Below, piece by piece: positions 52,178 through 63,476 of a DNA stretch of 64,000 nt (position 1 is its first letter; each line of letters opens with the position of its first letter). The notes under the pieces were generated by a model. That model was not told where the DNA came from. It made no database searches and was given only the letters and a program-made list of their open reading frames with translations. The stretch comes from Locusta migratoria (taxonomy: Eukaryota; Arthropoda; Insecta; Orthoptera; Acrididae), in assembly GCA_026315105.1 (NCBI GenBank), contig JAOYRU010000065.1, positions 1-64,000 of the forward strand, in the 5' to 3' direction. The position numbers and the translations under genes were made by a program.

Positions 52178-52552
52178 ATTTTGCACTAGTTTGTTTTTAT
52201 TTTTTCCCCATCTCAGATCCTCCAAATTTTGTGACTCCCTCTACTATTCAGTGAGGAACTTTGCATATCGTAGTCTCTAATACATATGTTTTTTCAGAGT
52301 ACACGAATCTTCCACCAAGCAGGGACATTGTGCATTTCTGTGTGTGCGTATACTACGATCTTCTCGCAGTCTGTTTGCCCATTTGATTTATACACCTTTG
52401 CCTTCCGACCGAGCGGCAGCGAGCGGCAGTCGAGCAAAGTCAGCAAAGTCAAGAGAAAGACCCCCCCCCACGCACCCCCGAGCCGCCATCCCTCGCCTGG
52501 AATGTCACTTCATAGTCCTCACAGAGAAGAACGTAAGAAAAGAACAAATAAA

Positions 52553-52614
52553 AGTGCTTAGTACGTAGCTTTGTTGTGGCCTCAATATCTTAGGTTCGAA
52601 TCCTGGTCACGGCA
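52553..52614 (+). pseudogene. tRNA-His 3' relic, unit 23
   Basis: Same as unit 1 by eye. Confidence 0.8.
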
Positions 52615-52900
52615 ATCAATTTCTGCAGTAGCTCTTTGCCTTGCTGTTGCTGCCCCCAACTAACCGTGAACAAATGTTGAGTGATAATGACAGCTCTGTC
52701 TTTGTTTTTCACGTGTTCTCAGAGGTCAAATTGCGTACAACTGTTGGCCCAGGACAAGGTAGAAAATTGGGATGATGCGTGAGAAGTTTAGTTGAAAGGG
52801 GCACTTGTTTACGATGTGATGGATAAGCAGGCAGTCACAGTAGAATAGTATGCCCTGTTTGGATAAGAGATAAGAAGGCACAGTGCTTACACCCAGCGCA

Positions 52901-52982
52901 GGTAGCGTGGCCGAGCGGTCTAAGGCGCTGGTTTAAGGCACCAGTCTCTTCGGAGGCGTGGGTTCGAATCCCACCGCTGCCA
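52901..52982 (+). tRNA. tRNA-Leu-AAG: tRNA-Leu (AAG), unit 23
   Basis: Same as unit 1 by eye. Confidence 0.95.
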
Positions 52983-53220
52983 TAATTTTGTGGCACACCA
53001 CGAAACTGGATCTTCAGGCTTTCTCTTCCACGATCGCAGCTAAAGCTGTCGGATGGTGTTTTCGTAGGGCAGGAATGATGTTTCTCTTGCTGCCAAGGGA
53101 GTACTCTCTGACGAGAGAGCGGAGGAAATGTGCCGTGCGACGATTGCATAGGCGTTTTGTTTCCTCTTGTAACTGCTTGCTGCAGAGCAAAAGCAACAGT
53201 ATTGCGGTCGTCGTTCCAGT

Positions 53221-53302
53221 GGTAACGTGGCCGAGCGGTCTAAGGCGCTGGTTTTAGGCACCAGTCTCTTCGGAGGCGTGGGTTCGAATCCCACCGTTGC
53301 CA
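53221..53302 (+). tRNA. tRNA-Leu-TAG: tRNA-Leu (TAG), unit 23
   Basis: Same as unit 1 by eye. Confidence 0.95.
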
Positions 53303-53391
53303 ATTGTTTGCTCTAATTTATTTATTTATTTTAATTCTTTTTTTTCCGAGAATGTAACGACTGCTTTTGTGGAAAGGATGCATCTCATCCG

Positions 53392-53473
53392 ACGGCCGTG
53401 TCGTGTAGGTCTAAGGCGCTGGTTTCAGGCACCATTATCTTCGGAGGCGTGGGTTCGAATCCCATTGCTGCCA
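53392..53473 (+). pseudogene. Leu(CAG)-like relic, unit 23
   Basis: Same as unit 1 by eye. Confidence 0.8.
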
Positions 53474-53890
53474 AGGCATATAGTGTTTTCTCTCTCGAAG
53501 ATGGGTGCATTCAGTAAGTGAGTATGAGACAACGAGTTAGTACATTTTCTCTATATTGTGGAATGTGCCACAGAAAGGCTTGCAACAACAGGAATCTATC
53601 GAATTGGCGATGGAGAGGAAAACAGTAGCGATTTGAAGCGAATGCTGAGAAAATTTGCAGCCATTGGACGTAGAACGGAAATAGGTGCGGCGTTAGCGAG
53701 GGCTGTCTTGCACCAGTTGTGAGACGTTATTTCGAGCATGAAGGCAGGTGCAGTTTTGTCTCATGGTTGCTATAGGACGTCACCACGTAATAAATGTGGC
53801 GCATGGTGTTCTGAAATCAGCATTTTTGACTGTGGTGTGGTCATTATTATGCCTCGTGAAGGGAGTGTGCTTCGTAGTCCGGTGTGGTCT

Positions 53891-53898
53891 AGTGGCTA
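53891..53898. repeat. SINE target site duplication, left
   Basis: AGTGGCTA, repeated at 54060-54067 (its first A merges with the poly-A tail). Confidence 0.85.
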
Positions 53899-54030
53899 CG
53901 GGTGCCGTGGCTCAGCGCGCCCGGTCAGAGGGCTGAACGCCTCTCTGGAATAAATAAGCTGAGCCAAGAACTCATCGAACGACAACGAACAAAATGGAAC
54001 AACGACCGCAATGAACGGATCTACCTATAG

Positions 54031-54059
<29 letters not shown>
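53899..54059 (+). mobile_element. short SINE-like retroposon with poly-A tail
   Basis: About 132 bases of body (53899-54030) then about 30 A. The head GCCGTGGCTCAGCGCG is close to a Pol III box A, but no box B follows, so it may descend from a tRNA-derived or similar SINE, possibly shortened. Perfect 8-bp arms GGCTCAGC (53909-53916) and GCTGAGCC (53958-53965) could form a stem. Target duplication plus A-tail are hallmarks of LINE-driven retroposition. Family not identified. Confidence 0.85.
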
Positions 54060-54062
<3 letters not shown>

Positions 54063-54334
54063 GGCTAGGATATCTGGCTCTCACCCAGGAGGCCCGGGTT
54101 CGATTCCCGGCACCGGAATTTCACTTTTTAATGCACCTGTTATGCTACTTGCCTCGACGTTGCCCGGTTTGACGCTCCCCTGACGATTGTAGAAAGCTAT
54201 CCAGAGTATAAACAACAGCAGTAACTGGCGGCGAAAGAGAGGCTTCTTCCCCAGACTCACAGTCATCAGGCTGTGGCGTGATGCTTTGCTGTGTATTGGA
54301 GCTAAGAGAGGAAGCTCTTTCGGGTGTACCCACG

Positions 54335-54406
54335 GCCGTGATCGTCTAGTGGTTAGGACATTGCGTTGTGGCCGCAATAACCCAGGTTCGAATCCTGGTC
54401 ACGGCA
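54335..54406 (+). tRNA. tRNA-His-GTG: tRNA-His (GTG), unit 24
   Basis: Same as unit 1 by eye. Confidence 0.95.
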
Positions 54407-54784
54407 ATTTTGCACTAGTTTGTTTTTATTTTTTCCCCATCTCAGATCCTCCAAATTTTGTGACTCCCTCTACTATTCAGTGAGGAACTTTGCATATCGT
54501 AGTCTCTAATACATATGTTTTTTCAGAGTACACGAATCTTCCACCAAGCAGGGACATTGTGCATTTCTGTGTGTGCGTATACTACGATCTTCTCGCAGTC
54601 TGTTTGCCCATTTGATTTATACACCTTTGCCTTCCGACCGAGCGGCAGCGAGCGGCAGTCGAGCAAAGTCAGCAAAGTCAAGAGAAAGACCCCCCCCCCC
54701 CACGCACCCCCGAGCCGCCATCCCTCGCCTGGAATGTCACTTCATAGTCCTCACAGAGAAGAACGTAAGAAAAGAACAAATAAA

Positions 54785-54846
54785 AGTGCTTAGTACGTAG
54801 CTTTGTTGTGGCCTCAATATCTTAGGTTCGAATCCTGGTCACGGCA
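54785..54846 (+). pseudogene. tRNA-His 3' relic, unit 24
   Basis: Same as unit 1 by eye. Confidence 0.8.
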
Positions 54847-55132
54847 ATCAATTTCTGCAGTAGCTCTTTGCCTTGCTGTTGCTGCCCCCAACTAACCGTG
54901 AACAAATGTTGAGTGATAATGACAGCTCTGTCTTTGTTTTTCACGTGTTCTCAGAGGTCAAATTGCGTACAACTGTTGGCCCAGGACAAGGTAGAAAATT
55001 GGGATGATGCGTGAGAAGTTTAGTTGAAAGGGGCACTTGTTTACGATGTGATGGATAAGCAGGCAGTCACAGTAGAATAGTATGCCCTGTTTGGATAAGA
55101 GATAAGAAGGCACAGTGCTTACACCCAGCGCA

Positions 55133-55214
55133 GGTAGCGTGGCCGAGCGGTCTAAGGCGCTGGTTTAAGGCACCAGTCTCTTCGGAGGCGTGGGTTCGAA
55201 TCCCACCGCTGCCA
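55133..55214 (+). tRNA. tRNA-Leu-AAG: tRNA-Leu (AAG), unit 24
   Basis: Same as unit 1 by eye. Confidence 0.95.
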
Positions 55215-55452
55215 TAATTTTGTGGCACACCACGAAACTGGATCTTCAGGCTTTCTCTTCCACGATCGCAGCTAAAGCTGTCGGATGGTGTTTTCGTAGG
55301 GCAGGAATGATGTTTCTCTTGCTGCCAAGGGAGTACTCTCTGACGAGAGAGCGGAGGAAATGTGCCGTGCGACGATTGCATAGGCGTTTTGTTTCCTCTT
55401 GTAACTGCTTGCTGCAGAGCAAAAGCAACAGTATTGCGGTCGTCGTTCCAGT

Positions 55453-55534
55453 GGTAACGTGGCCGAGCGGTCTAAGGCGCTGGTTTTAGGCACCAGTCTC
55501 TTCGGAGGCGTGGGTTCGAATCCCACCGTTGCCA
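55453..55534 (+). tRNA. tRNA-Leu-TAG: tRNA-Leu (TAG), unit 24
   Basis: Same as unit 1 by eye. Confidence 0.95.
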
Positions 55535-55624
55535 ATTGTTTGCTCTAATTTATTTATTTATTTTAATTCTTTTTTTTTCCGAGAATGTAACGACTGCTTT
55601 TGTGGAAAGGATGCATCTCATCCG

Positions 55625-55706
55625 ACGGCCGTGTCGTGTAGGTCTAAGGCGCTGGTTTCAGGCACCATTATCTTCGGAGGCGTGGGTTCGAATCCCATTG
55701 CTGCCA
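55625..55706 (+). pseudogene. Leu(CAG)-like relic, unit 24
   Basis: Same as unit 1 by eye. Confidence 0.8.
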
Positions 55707-56110
55707 AGGCATATAGTGTTTTCTCTCTCGAAGATGGGTGCATTCAGTAAGTGAGTATGAGACAACGAGTTAGTACATTTTCTCTATATTGTGGAATGTG
55801 CCACAGAAAGGCTTGCAACAACAGGAATCTATCGAATTGGCGATGGAGAGGAAAACAGTAGCGATTTGAAGCGAATGCTGAGAAAATTTGCAGCCATTGG
55901 ACGTAGAACGGAAATAGGTGCGGCGTTAGCGAGGGCTGTCTTGCACCAGTTGTGAGACGTTATTTCGAGCATGAAGGCAGGTGCAGTTTTGTCTCATGGT
56001 TGCTATAGGACGTCACCACGTAATAAATGTGGCGCATGGTGTTCTGAAATCAGCATTTTTGACTGTGGTGTGGTCATTATTATGCCTCGTGAAGGGAGTG
56101 TGCTTCGTAG

Positions 56111-56182
56111 TCCGGTGTGGTCTAGTGGCTAGGATATCTGGCTCTCACCCAGGAGGCCCGGGTTCGATTCCCGGCACCGGAA
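56111..56182 (+). tRNA. tRNA-Glu-CTC: tRNA-Glu (CTC), unit 25
   Basis: Same as unit 1 by eye. Confidence 0.95.
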
Positions 56183-56399
56183 TTTCACTTTTTAATGCAC
56201 CTGTTATGCTACTTGCCTCGACGTTGCCCGGTTTGACGCTCCCCTGACGATTGTAGAAAGCTATCCAGAGTATAAACAACAGCAGTAACTGGCGGCGAAA
56301 GAGAGGCTTCTTCCCCAGACTCACAGTCATCAGGCTGTGGCGTGCTGCTTTGCTGTGTATTGGAGCTAAGAGAGGAAGCTCTTTCGGGGTGTACCCACG

Positions 56400-56471
56400 G
56401 CCGTGATCGTCTAGTGGTTAGGACATTGCGTTGTGGCCGCAATAACCCAGGTTCGAATCCTGGTCACGGCA
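56400..56471 (+). tRNA. tRNA-His-GTG: tRNA-His (GTG), unit 25
   Basis: Same as unit 1 by eye. Confidence 0.95.
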
Positions 56472-56847
56472 ATTTTGCACTAGTTTGTTTTTATTTTTTC
56501 CCCATCTCAGATCCTCCAAATTTTGTGACTCCCTCTACTATTCAGTGAGGAACTTTGCATATCGTAGTCTCTAATACATATGTTTTTTCAGAGTACACGA
56601 ATCTTCCACCAAGCAGGGACATTGTGCATTTCTGTGTGTGCGTATACTACGATCTTCTCGCAGTCTGTTTGCCCATTTGATTTATACACCTTTGCCTTCC
56701 GACCGAGCGGCAGCGAGCGGCAGTCGAGCAAAGTCAGCAAAGTCAAGAGAAAGACCCCCCCCCCACGCACCCCCGAGCCGCCATCCCTCGCCTGGAATGT
56801 CACTTCATAGTCCTCACAGAGAAGAACGTAAGAAAAGAACAAATAAA

Positions 56848-56909
56848 AGTGCTTAGTACGTAGCTTTGTTGTGGCCTCAATATCTTAGGTTCGAATCCTG
56901 GTCACGGCA
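56848..56909 (+). pseudogene. tRNA-His 3' relic, unit 25
   Basis: Same as unit 1 by eye. Confidence 0.8.
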
Positions 56910-57195
56910 ATCAATTTCTGCAGTAGCTCTTTGCCTTGCTGTTGCTGCCCCCAACTAACCGTGAACAAATGTTGAGTGATAATGACAGCTCTGTCTTTGT
57001 TTTTCACGTGTTCTCAGAGGTCAAATTGCGTACAACTGTTGGCCCAGGACAAGGTAGAAAATTGGGATGATGCGTGAGAAGTTTAGTTGAAAGGGGCACT
57101 TGTTTACGATGTGATGGATAAGCAGGCAGTCACAGTAGAATAGTATGCCCTGTTTGGATAAGAGATAAGAAGGCACAGTGCTTACACCCAGCGCA

Positions 57196-57277
57196 GGTAG
57201 CGTGGCCGAGCGGTCTAAGGCGCTGGTTTAAGGCACCAGTCTCTTCGGAGGCGTGGGTTCGAATCCCACCGCTGCCA
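57196..57277 (+). tRNA. tRNA-Leu-AAG: tRNA-Leu (AAG), unit 25
   Basis: Same as unit 1 by eye. Confidence 0.95.
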
Positions 57278-57515
57278 TAATTTTGTGGCACACCACGAAA
57301 CTGGATCTTCAGGCTTTCTCTTCCACGATCGCAGCTAAAGCTGTCGGATGGTGTTTTCGTAGGGCAGGAATGATGTTTCTCTTGCTGCCAAGGGAGTACT
57401 CTCTGACGAGAGAGCGGAGGAAATGTGCCGTGCGACGATTGCATAGGCGTTTTGTTTCCTCTTGTAACTGCTTGCTGCAGAGCAAAAGCAACAGTATTGC
57501 GGTCGTCGTTCCAGT

Positions 57516-57597
57516 GGTAACGTGGCCGAGCGGTCTAAGGCGCTGGTTTTAGGCACCAGTCTCTTCGGAGGCGTGGGTTCGAATCCCACCGTTGCCA
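57516..57597 (+). tRNA. tRNA-Leu-TAG: tRNA-Leu (TAG), unit 25
   Basis: Same as unit 1 by eye. Confidence 0.95.
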
Positions 57598-57687
57598 ATT
57601 GTTTGCTCTAATTTATTTATTTATTTTAATTCTTTTTTTTTCCGAGAATGTAACGACTGCTTTTGTGGAAAGGATGCATCTCATCCG

Positions 57688-57769
57688 ACGGCCGTGTCGT
57701 GTAGGTCTAAGGCGCTGGTTTCAGGCACCATTATCTTCGGAGGCGTGGGTTCGAATCCCATTGCTGCCA
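57688..57769 (+). pseudogene. Leu(CAG)-like relic, unit 25
   Basis: Same as unit 1 by eye. Confidence 0.8.
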
Positions 57770-58173
57770 AGGCATATAGTGTTTTCTCTCTCGAAGATGG
57801 GTGCATTCAGTAAGTGAGTATGAGACAACGAGTTAGTACATTTTCTCTATATTGTGGAATGTGCCACAGAAAGGCTTGCAACAACAGGAATCTATCGAAT
57901 TGGCGATGGAGAGGAAAACAGTAGCGATTTGAAGCGAATGCTGAGAAAATTTGCAGCCATTGGACGTAGAACGGAAATAGGTGCGGCGTTAGCGAGGGCT
58001 GTCTTGCACCAGTTGTGAGACGTTATTTCGAGCATGAAGGCAGGTGCAGTTTTGTCTCATGGTTGCTATAGGACGTCACCACGTAATAAATGTGGCGCAT
58101 GGTGTTCTGAAATCAGCATTTTTGACTGTGGTGTGGTCATTATTATGCCTCGTGAAGGGAGTGTGCTTCGTAG

Positions 58174-58245
58174 TCCGGTGTGGTCTAGTGGCTAGGATAT
58201 CTGGCTCTCACCCAGGAGGCCCGGGTTCGATTCCCGGCACCGGAA
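58174..58245 (+). tRNA. tRNA-Glu-CTC: tRNA-Glu (CTC), unit 26
   Basis: Same as unit 1 by eye. Confidence 0.95.
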
Positions 58246-58462
58246 TTTCACTTTTTAATGCACCTGTTATGCTACTTGCCTCGACGTTGCCCGGTTTGAC
58301 GCTCCCCTGACGATTGTAGAAAGCTATCCAGAGTATAAACAACAGCAGTAACTGGCGGCGAAAGAGAGGCTTCTTCCCCAGACTCACAGTCATCAGGCTG
58401 TGGCGTGATGCTTTGCTGTGTATTGGAGCTAAGAGAGGAAGCTCTTTCGGGGTGTACCCACG

Positions 58463-58534
58463 GCCGTGATCGTCTAGTGGTTAGGACATTGCGTTGTGGC
58501 CGCAATAACCCAGGTTCGAATCCTGGTCACGGCA
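58463..58534 (+). tRNA. tRNA-His-GTG: tRNA-His (GTG), unit 26
   Basis: Same as unit 1 by eye. Confidence 0.95.
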
Positions 58535-58911
58535 ATTTTGCACTAGTTTGTTTTTATTTTTTCCCCATCTCAGATCCTCCAAATTTTGTGACTCCCTCTA
58601 CTATTCAGTGAGGAACTTTGCATATCGTAGTCTCTAATACATATGTTTTTTCAGAGTACACGAATCTTCCACCAAGCAGGGACATTGTGCATTTCTGTGT
58701 GTGCGTATACTACGATCTTCTCGCAGTCTGTTTGCCCATTTGATTTATACACCTTTGCCTTCCGACCGAGCGGCAGCGAGCGGCAGTCGAGCAAAGTCAG
58801 CAAAGTCAAGAGAAAGACCCCCCCCCCCACGCACCCCCGAGCCGCCATCCCTCGCCTGGAATGTCAATTCATAGTCCTCACAGAGAAGAACGTAAGAAAA
58901 GAACAAATAAA

Positions 58912-58973
58912 AGTGCTTAGTACGTAGCTTTGTTGTGGCCTCAATATCTTAGGTTCGAATCCTGGTCACGGCA
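58912..58973 (+). pseudogene. tRNA-His 3' relic, unit 26
   Basis: Same as unit 1 by eye. Confidence 0.8.
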
Positions 58974-59259
58974 ATCAATTTCTGCAGTAGCTCTTTGCCT
59001 TGCTGTTGCTGCCCCCAACTAACCGTGAACAAATGTTGAGTGATAATGACAGCTCTGTCTTTGTTTTTCACGTGTTCTCAGAGGTCAAATTGCGTACAAC
59101 TGTTGGCCCAGGACAAGGTAGAAAATTGGGATGATGCGTGAGAAGTTTAGTTGAAAGGGGCACTTGTTTACGATGTGATGGATAAGCAGGCAGTCACAGT
59201 AGAATAGTATGCCCTGTTTGGATAAGAGATAAGAAGGCACAGTGCTTACACCCAGCGCA

Positions 59260-59341
59260 GGTAGCGTGGCCGAGCGGTCTAAGGCGCTGGTTTAAGGCAC
59301 CAGTCTCTTCGGAGGCGTGGGTTCGAATCCCACCGCTGCCA
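59260..59341 (+). tRNA. tRNA-Leu-AAG: tRNA-Leu (AAG), unit 26
   Basis: Same as unit 1 by eye. Confidence 0.95.
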
Positions 59342-59579
59342 TAATTTTGTGGCACACCACGAAACTGGATCTTCAGGCTTTCTCTTCCACGATCGCAGCT
59401 AAAGCTGTCGGATGGTGTTTTCGTAGGGCAGGAATGATGTTTCTCTTGCTGCCAAGGGAGTACTCTCTGACGAGAGAGCGGAGGAAATGTGCCGTGCGAC
59501 GATTGCATAGGCGTTTTGTTTCCTCTTGTAACTGCTTGCTGCAGAGCAAAAGCAACAGTATTGCGGTCGTCGTTCCAGT

Positions 59580-59661
59580 GGTAACGTGGCCGAGCGGTCT
59601 AAGGCGCTGGTTTTAGGCACCAGTCTCTTCGGAGGCGTGGGTTCGAATCCCACCGTTGCCA
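59580..59661 (+). tRNA. tRNA-Leu-TAG: tRNA-Leu (TAG), unit 26
   Basis: Same as unit 1 by eye. Confidence 0.95.
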
Positions 59662-59751
59662 ATTGTTTGCTCTAATTTATTTATTTATTTTAATTCTTTT
59701 TTTTTCCGAGAATGTAACGACTGCTTTTGTGGAAAGGATGCATCTCATCCG

Positions 59752-59833
59752 ACGGCCGTGTCGTGTAGGTCTAAGGCGCTGGTTTCAGGCACCATTATCT
59801 TCGGAGGCGTGGGTTCGAATCCCATTGCTGCCA
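59752..59833 (+). pseudogene. Leu(CAG)-like relic, unit 26
   Basis: Same as unit 1 by eye. Confidence 0.8.
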
Positions 59834-60237
59834 AGGCATATAGTGTTTTCTCTCTCGAAGATGGGTGCATTCAGTAAGTGAGTATGAGACAACGAGTTAG
59901 TACATTTTCTCTATATTGTGGAATGTGCCACAGAAAGGCTTGCAACAACAGGAATCTATCGAATTGGCGATGGAGAGGAAAACAGTAGCGATTTGAAGCG
60001 AATGCTGAGAAAATTTGCAGCCATTGGACGTAGAACGGAAATAGGTGCGGCGTTAGCGAGGGCTGTCTTGCACCAGTTGTGAGACGTTATTTCGAGCATG
60101 AAGGCAGGTGCAGTTTTGTCTCATGGTTGCTATAGGACGTCACCACGTAATAAATGTGGCGCATGGTGTTCTGAAATCAGCATTTTTGACTGTGGTGTGG
60201 TCATTATTATGCCTCGTGAAGGGAGTGTGCTTCGTAG

Positions 60238-60309
60238 TCCGGTGTGGTCTAGTGGCTAGGATATCTGGCTCTCACCCAGGAGGCCCGGGTTCGATTCCCG
60301 GCACCGGAA
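60238..60309 (+). tRNA. tRNA-Glu-CTC: tRNA-Glu (CTC), unit 27
   Basis: Same as unit 1 by eye. Confidence 0.95.
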
Positions 60310-60526
60310 TTTCACTTTTTAATGCACCTGTTATGCTACTTGCCTCGACGTTGCCCGGTTTGACGCTCCCCTGACGATTGTAGAAAGCTATCCAGAGTAT
60401 AAACAACAGCAGTAACTGGCGGCGAAAGAGAGGCTTCTTCCCCAGACTCACAGTCATCAGGCTGTGGCGTGATGCTTTGCTGTGTATTGGAGCTAAGAGA
60501 GGAAGCTCTTTCGGGGTGTACCCACG

Positions 60527-60598
60527 GCCGTGATCGTCTAGTGGTTAGGACATTGCGTTGTGGCCGCAATAACCCAGGTTCGAATCCTGGTCACGGCA
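60527..60598 (+). tRNA. tRNA-His-GTG: tRNA-His (GTG), unit 27
   Basis: Same as unit 1 by eye. Confidence 0.95.
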
Positions 60599-60978
60599 AT
60601 TTTGCACTAGTTTGTTTTTATTTTTTCCCCATCTCAGATCCTCCAAATTTTGTGACTCCCTCTACTATTCAGTGAGGAACTTTGCATATCGTAGTCTCTA
60701 ATACATATGTTTTTTCAGAGTACACGAATCTTCCACCAAGCAGGGACATTGTGCATTTCTGTGTGTGCGTATACTACGATCTTCTCGCAGTCTGTTTGCC
60801 CATTTGATTTATACACCTTTGCCTTCCGACCGAGCGGCAGCGAGCGGCAGTCGAGCAAAGTCAGCAAAGTCAAGAGAAAGACCCCCCCCCCCCCCACGCA
60901 CCCCCGAGCCGCCATCCCTCGCCTGGAATGTCAATTCATAGTCCTCACAGAGAAGAACGTAAGAAAAGAACAAATAAA

Positions 60979-61040
60979 AGTGCTTAGTACGTAGCTTTGT
61001 TGTGGCCTCAATATCTTAGGTTCGAATCCTGGTCACGGCA
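60979..61040 (+). pseudogene. tRNA-His 3' relic, unit 27
   Basis: Same as unit 1 by eye. Confidence 0.8.
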
Positions 61041-61326
61041 ATCAATTTCTGCAGTAGCTCTTTGCCTTGCTGTTGCTGCCCCCAACTAACCGTGAACAAA
61101 TGTTGAGTGATAATGACAGCTCTGTCTTTGTTTTTCACGTGTTCTCAGAGGTCAAATTGCGTACAACTGTTGGCCCAGGACAAGGTAGAAAATTGGGATG
61201 ATGCGTGAGAAGTTTAGTTGAAAGGGGCACTTGTTTACGATGTGATGGATAAGCAGGCAGTCACAGTAGAATAGTATGCCCTGTTTGGATAAGAGATAAG
61301 AAGGCACAGTGCTTACACCCAGCGCA

Positions 61327-61408
61327 GGTAGCGTGGCCGAGCGGTCTAAGGCGCTGGTTTAAGGCACCAGTCTCTTCGGAGGCGTGGGTTCGAATCCCAC
61401 CGCTGCCA
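61327..61408 (+). tRNA. tRNA-Leu-AAG: tRNA-Leu (AAG), unit 27
   Basis: Same as unit 1 by eye. Confidence 0.95.
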
Positions 61409-61646
61409 TAATTTTGTGGCACACCACGAAACTGGATCTTCAGGCTTTCTCTTCCACGATCGCAGCTAAAGCTGTCGGATGGTGTTTTCGTAGGGCAGGA
61501 ATGATGTTTCTCTTGCTGCCAAGGGAGTACTCTCTGACGAGAGAGCGGAGGAAATGTGCCGTGCGACGATTGCATAGGCGTTTTGTTTCCTCTTGTAACT
61601 GCTTGCTGCAGAGCAAAAGCAACAGTATTGCGGTCGTCGTTCCAGT

Positions 61647-61728
61647 GGTAACGTGGCCGAGCGGTCTAAGGCGCTGGTTTTAGGCACCAGTCTCTTCGGA
61701 GGCGTGGGTTCGAATCCCACCGTTGCCA
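61647..61728 (+). tRNA. tRNA-Leu-TAG: tRNA-Leu (TAG), unit 27
   Basis: Same as unit 1 by eye. Confidence 0.95.
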
Positions 61729-61818
61729 ATTGTTTGCTCTAATTTATTTATTTATTTTAATTCTTTTTTTTTCCGAGAATGTAACGACTGCTTTTGTGGA
61801 AAGGATGCATCTCATCCG

Positions 61819-61900
61819 ACGGCCGTGTCGTGTAGGTCTAAGGCGCTGGTTTCAGGCACCATTATCTTCGGAGGCGTGGGTTCGAATCCCATTGCTGCCA
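61819..61900 (+). pseudogene. Leu(CAG)-like relic, unit 27
   Basis: Same as unit 1 by eye. Confidence 0.8.
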
Positions 61901-62304
61901 AGGCATATAGTGTTTTCTCTCTCGAAGATGGGTGCATTCAGTAAGTGAGTATGAGACAACGAGTTAGTACATTTTCTCTATATTGTGGAATGTGCCACAG
62001 AAAGGCTTGCAACAACAGGAATCTATCGAATTGGCGATGGAGAGGAAAACAGTAGCGATTTGAAGCGAATGCTGAGAAAATTTGCAGCCATTGGACGTAG
62101 AACGGAAATAGGTGCGGCGTTAGCGAGGGCTGTCTTGCACCAGTTGTGAGACGTTATTTCGAGCATGAAGGCAGGTGCAGTTTTGTCTCATGGTTGCTAT
62201 AGGACGTCACCACGTAATAAATGTGGCGCATGGTGTTCTGAAATCAGCATTTTTGACTGTGGTGTGGTCATTATTATGCCTCGTGAAGGGAGTGTGCTTC
62301 GTAG

Positions 62305-62376
62305 TCCGGTGTGGTCTAGTGGCTAGGATATCTGGCTCTCACCCAGGAGGCCCGGGTTCGATTCCCGGCACCGGAA
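62305..62376 (+). tRNA. tRNA-Glu-CTC: tRNA-Glu (CTC), unit 28
   Basis: Same as unit 1 by eye. Confidence 0.95.
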
Positions 62377-62593
62377 TTTCACTTTTTAATGCACCTGTTA
62401 TGCTACTTGCCTCGACGTTGCCCGGTTTGACGCTCCCCTGACGATTGTAGAAAGCTATCCAGAGTATAAACAACAGCAGTAACTGGCGGCGAAAGAGAGG
62501 CTTCTTCCCCAGACTCACAGTCATCAGGCTGTGGCGTGATGCTTTGCTGTGTATTGGAGCTAAGAGAGGAAGCTCTTTCGGGGTGTACCCACG

Positions 62594-62665
62594 GCCGTGA
62601 TCGTCTAGTGGTTAGGACATTGCGTTGTGGCCGCAATAACCCAGGTTCGAATCCTGGTCACGGCA
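62594..62665 (+). tRNA. tRNA-His-GTG: tRNA-His (GTG), unit 28
   Basis: Same as unit 1 by eye. Confidence 0.95.
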
Positions 62666-63046
62666 ATTTTGCACTAGTTTGTTTTTATTTTTTCCCCATC
62701 TCAGATCCTCCAAATTTTGTGACTCCCTCTACTATTCAGTGAGGAACTTTGCATATCGTAGTCTCTAATACATATGTTTTTTCAGAGTACACGAATCTTC
62801 CACCAAGCAGGGACATTGTGCATTTCTGTGTGTGCGTATACTACGATCTTCTCGCAGTCTGTTTGCCCATTTGATTTATACACCTTTGCCTTCCGACCGA
62901 GCGGCAGCGAGCGGCAGTCGAGCAAAGTCAGCAAAGTCAAGAGAAAGACCCCCCCCCCCCCCCACGCACCCCCGAGCCGCCATCCCTCGCCTGGAATGTC
63001 AATTCATAGTCCTCACAGAGAAGAACGTAAGAAAAGAACAAATAAA

Positions 63047-63108
63047 AGTGCTTAGTACGTAGCTTTGTTGTGGCCTCAATATCTTAGGTTCGAATCCTGG
63101 TCACGGCA
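63047..63108 (+). pseudogene. tRNA-His 3' relic, unit 28
   Basis: Same as unit 1 by eye. Confidence 0.8.
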
Positions 63109-63394
63109 ATCAATTTCTGCAGTAGCTCTTTGCCTTGCTGTTGCTGCCCCCAACTAACCGTGAACAAATGTTGAGTGATAATGACAGCTCTGTCTTTGTT
63201 TTTCACGTGTTCTCAGAGGTCAAATTGCGTACAACTGTTGGCCCAGGACAAGGTAGAAAATTGGGATGATGCGTGAGAAGTTTAGTTGAAAGGGGCACTT
63301 GTTTACGATGTGATGGATAAGCAGGCAGTCACAGTAGAATAGTATGCCCTGTTTGGATAAGAGATAAGAAGGCACAGTGCTTACACCCAGCGCA

Positions 63395-63476
63395 GGTAGC
63401 GTGGCCGAGCGGTCTAAGGCGCTGGTTTAAGGCACCAGTCTCTTCGGAGGCGTGGGTTCGAATCCCACCGCTGCCA
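63395..63476 (+). tRNA. tRNA-Leu-AAG: tRNA-Leu (AAG), unit 28
   Basis: Same as unit 1 by eye. Confidence 0.95.

Larger units (their letters stand above)
51414..53473 (+). repeat. tRNA cassette repeat, unit 23
   Basis: 2060 bp; A3, C-run 9, T-run 8. Confidence 0.98.
53878..54118 (+). pseudogene. tRNA-Glu (CTC) broken by a SINE, unit 24
   Basis: The first 21 bases (53878-53898) and the rest (from 54061) match tRNA-Glu, but 161 bases of foreign sequence plus an 8-base target copy split the D loop. Box A remains before the insertion and box B after it, so any transcript could not fold as a tRNA. Confidence 0.93.
53474..55706 (+). repeat. tRNA cassette repeat, unit 24, with SINE insertion
   Basis: 2233 bp, or 2064 without the 169-bp insertion (element plus one target copy); A3, C-run 12, T-run 9. 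Confidence 0.98.
55707..57769 (+). repeat. tRNA cassette repeat, unit 25
   Basis: 2063 bp; C4, C-run 10, T-run 9. Confidence 0.98.
57770..59833 (+). repeat. tRNA cassette repeat, unit 26
   Basis: 2064 bp; A4, C-run 11, T-run 9; A at 58867, shared only with units 27 and 28. Confidence 0.98.
59834..61900 (+). repeat. tRNA cassette repeat, unit 27
   Basis: 2067 bp; A4, C-run 14, T-run 9; A at 60934. Confidence 0.98.
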
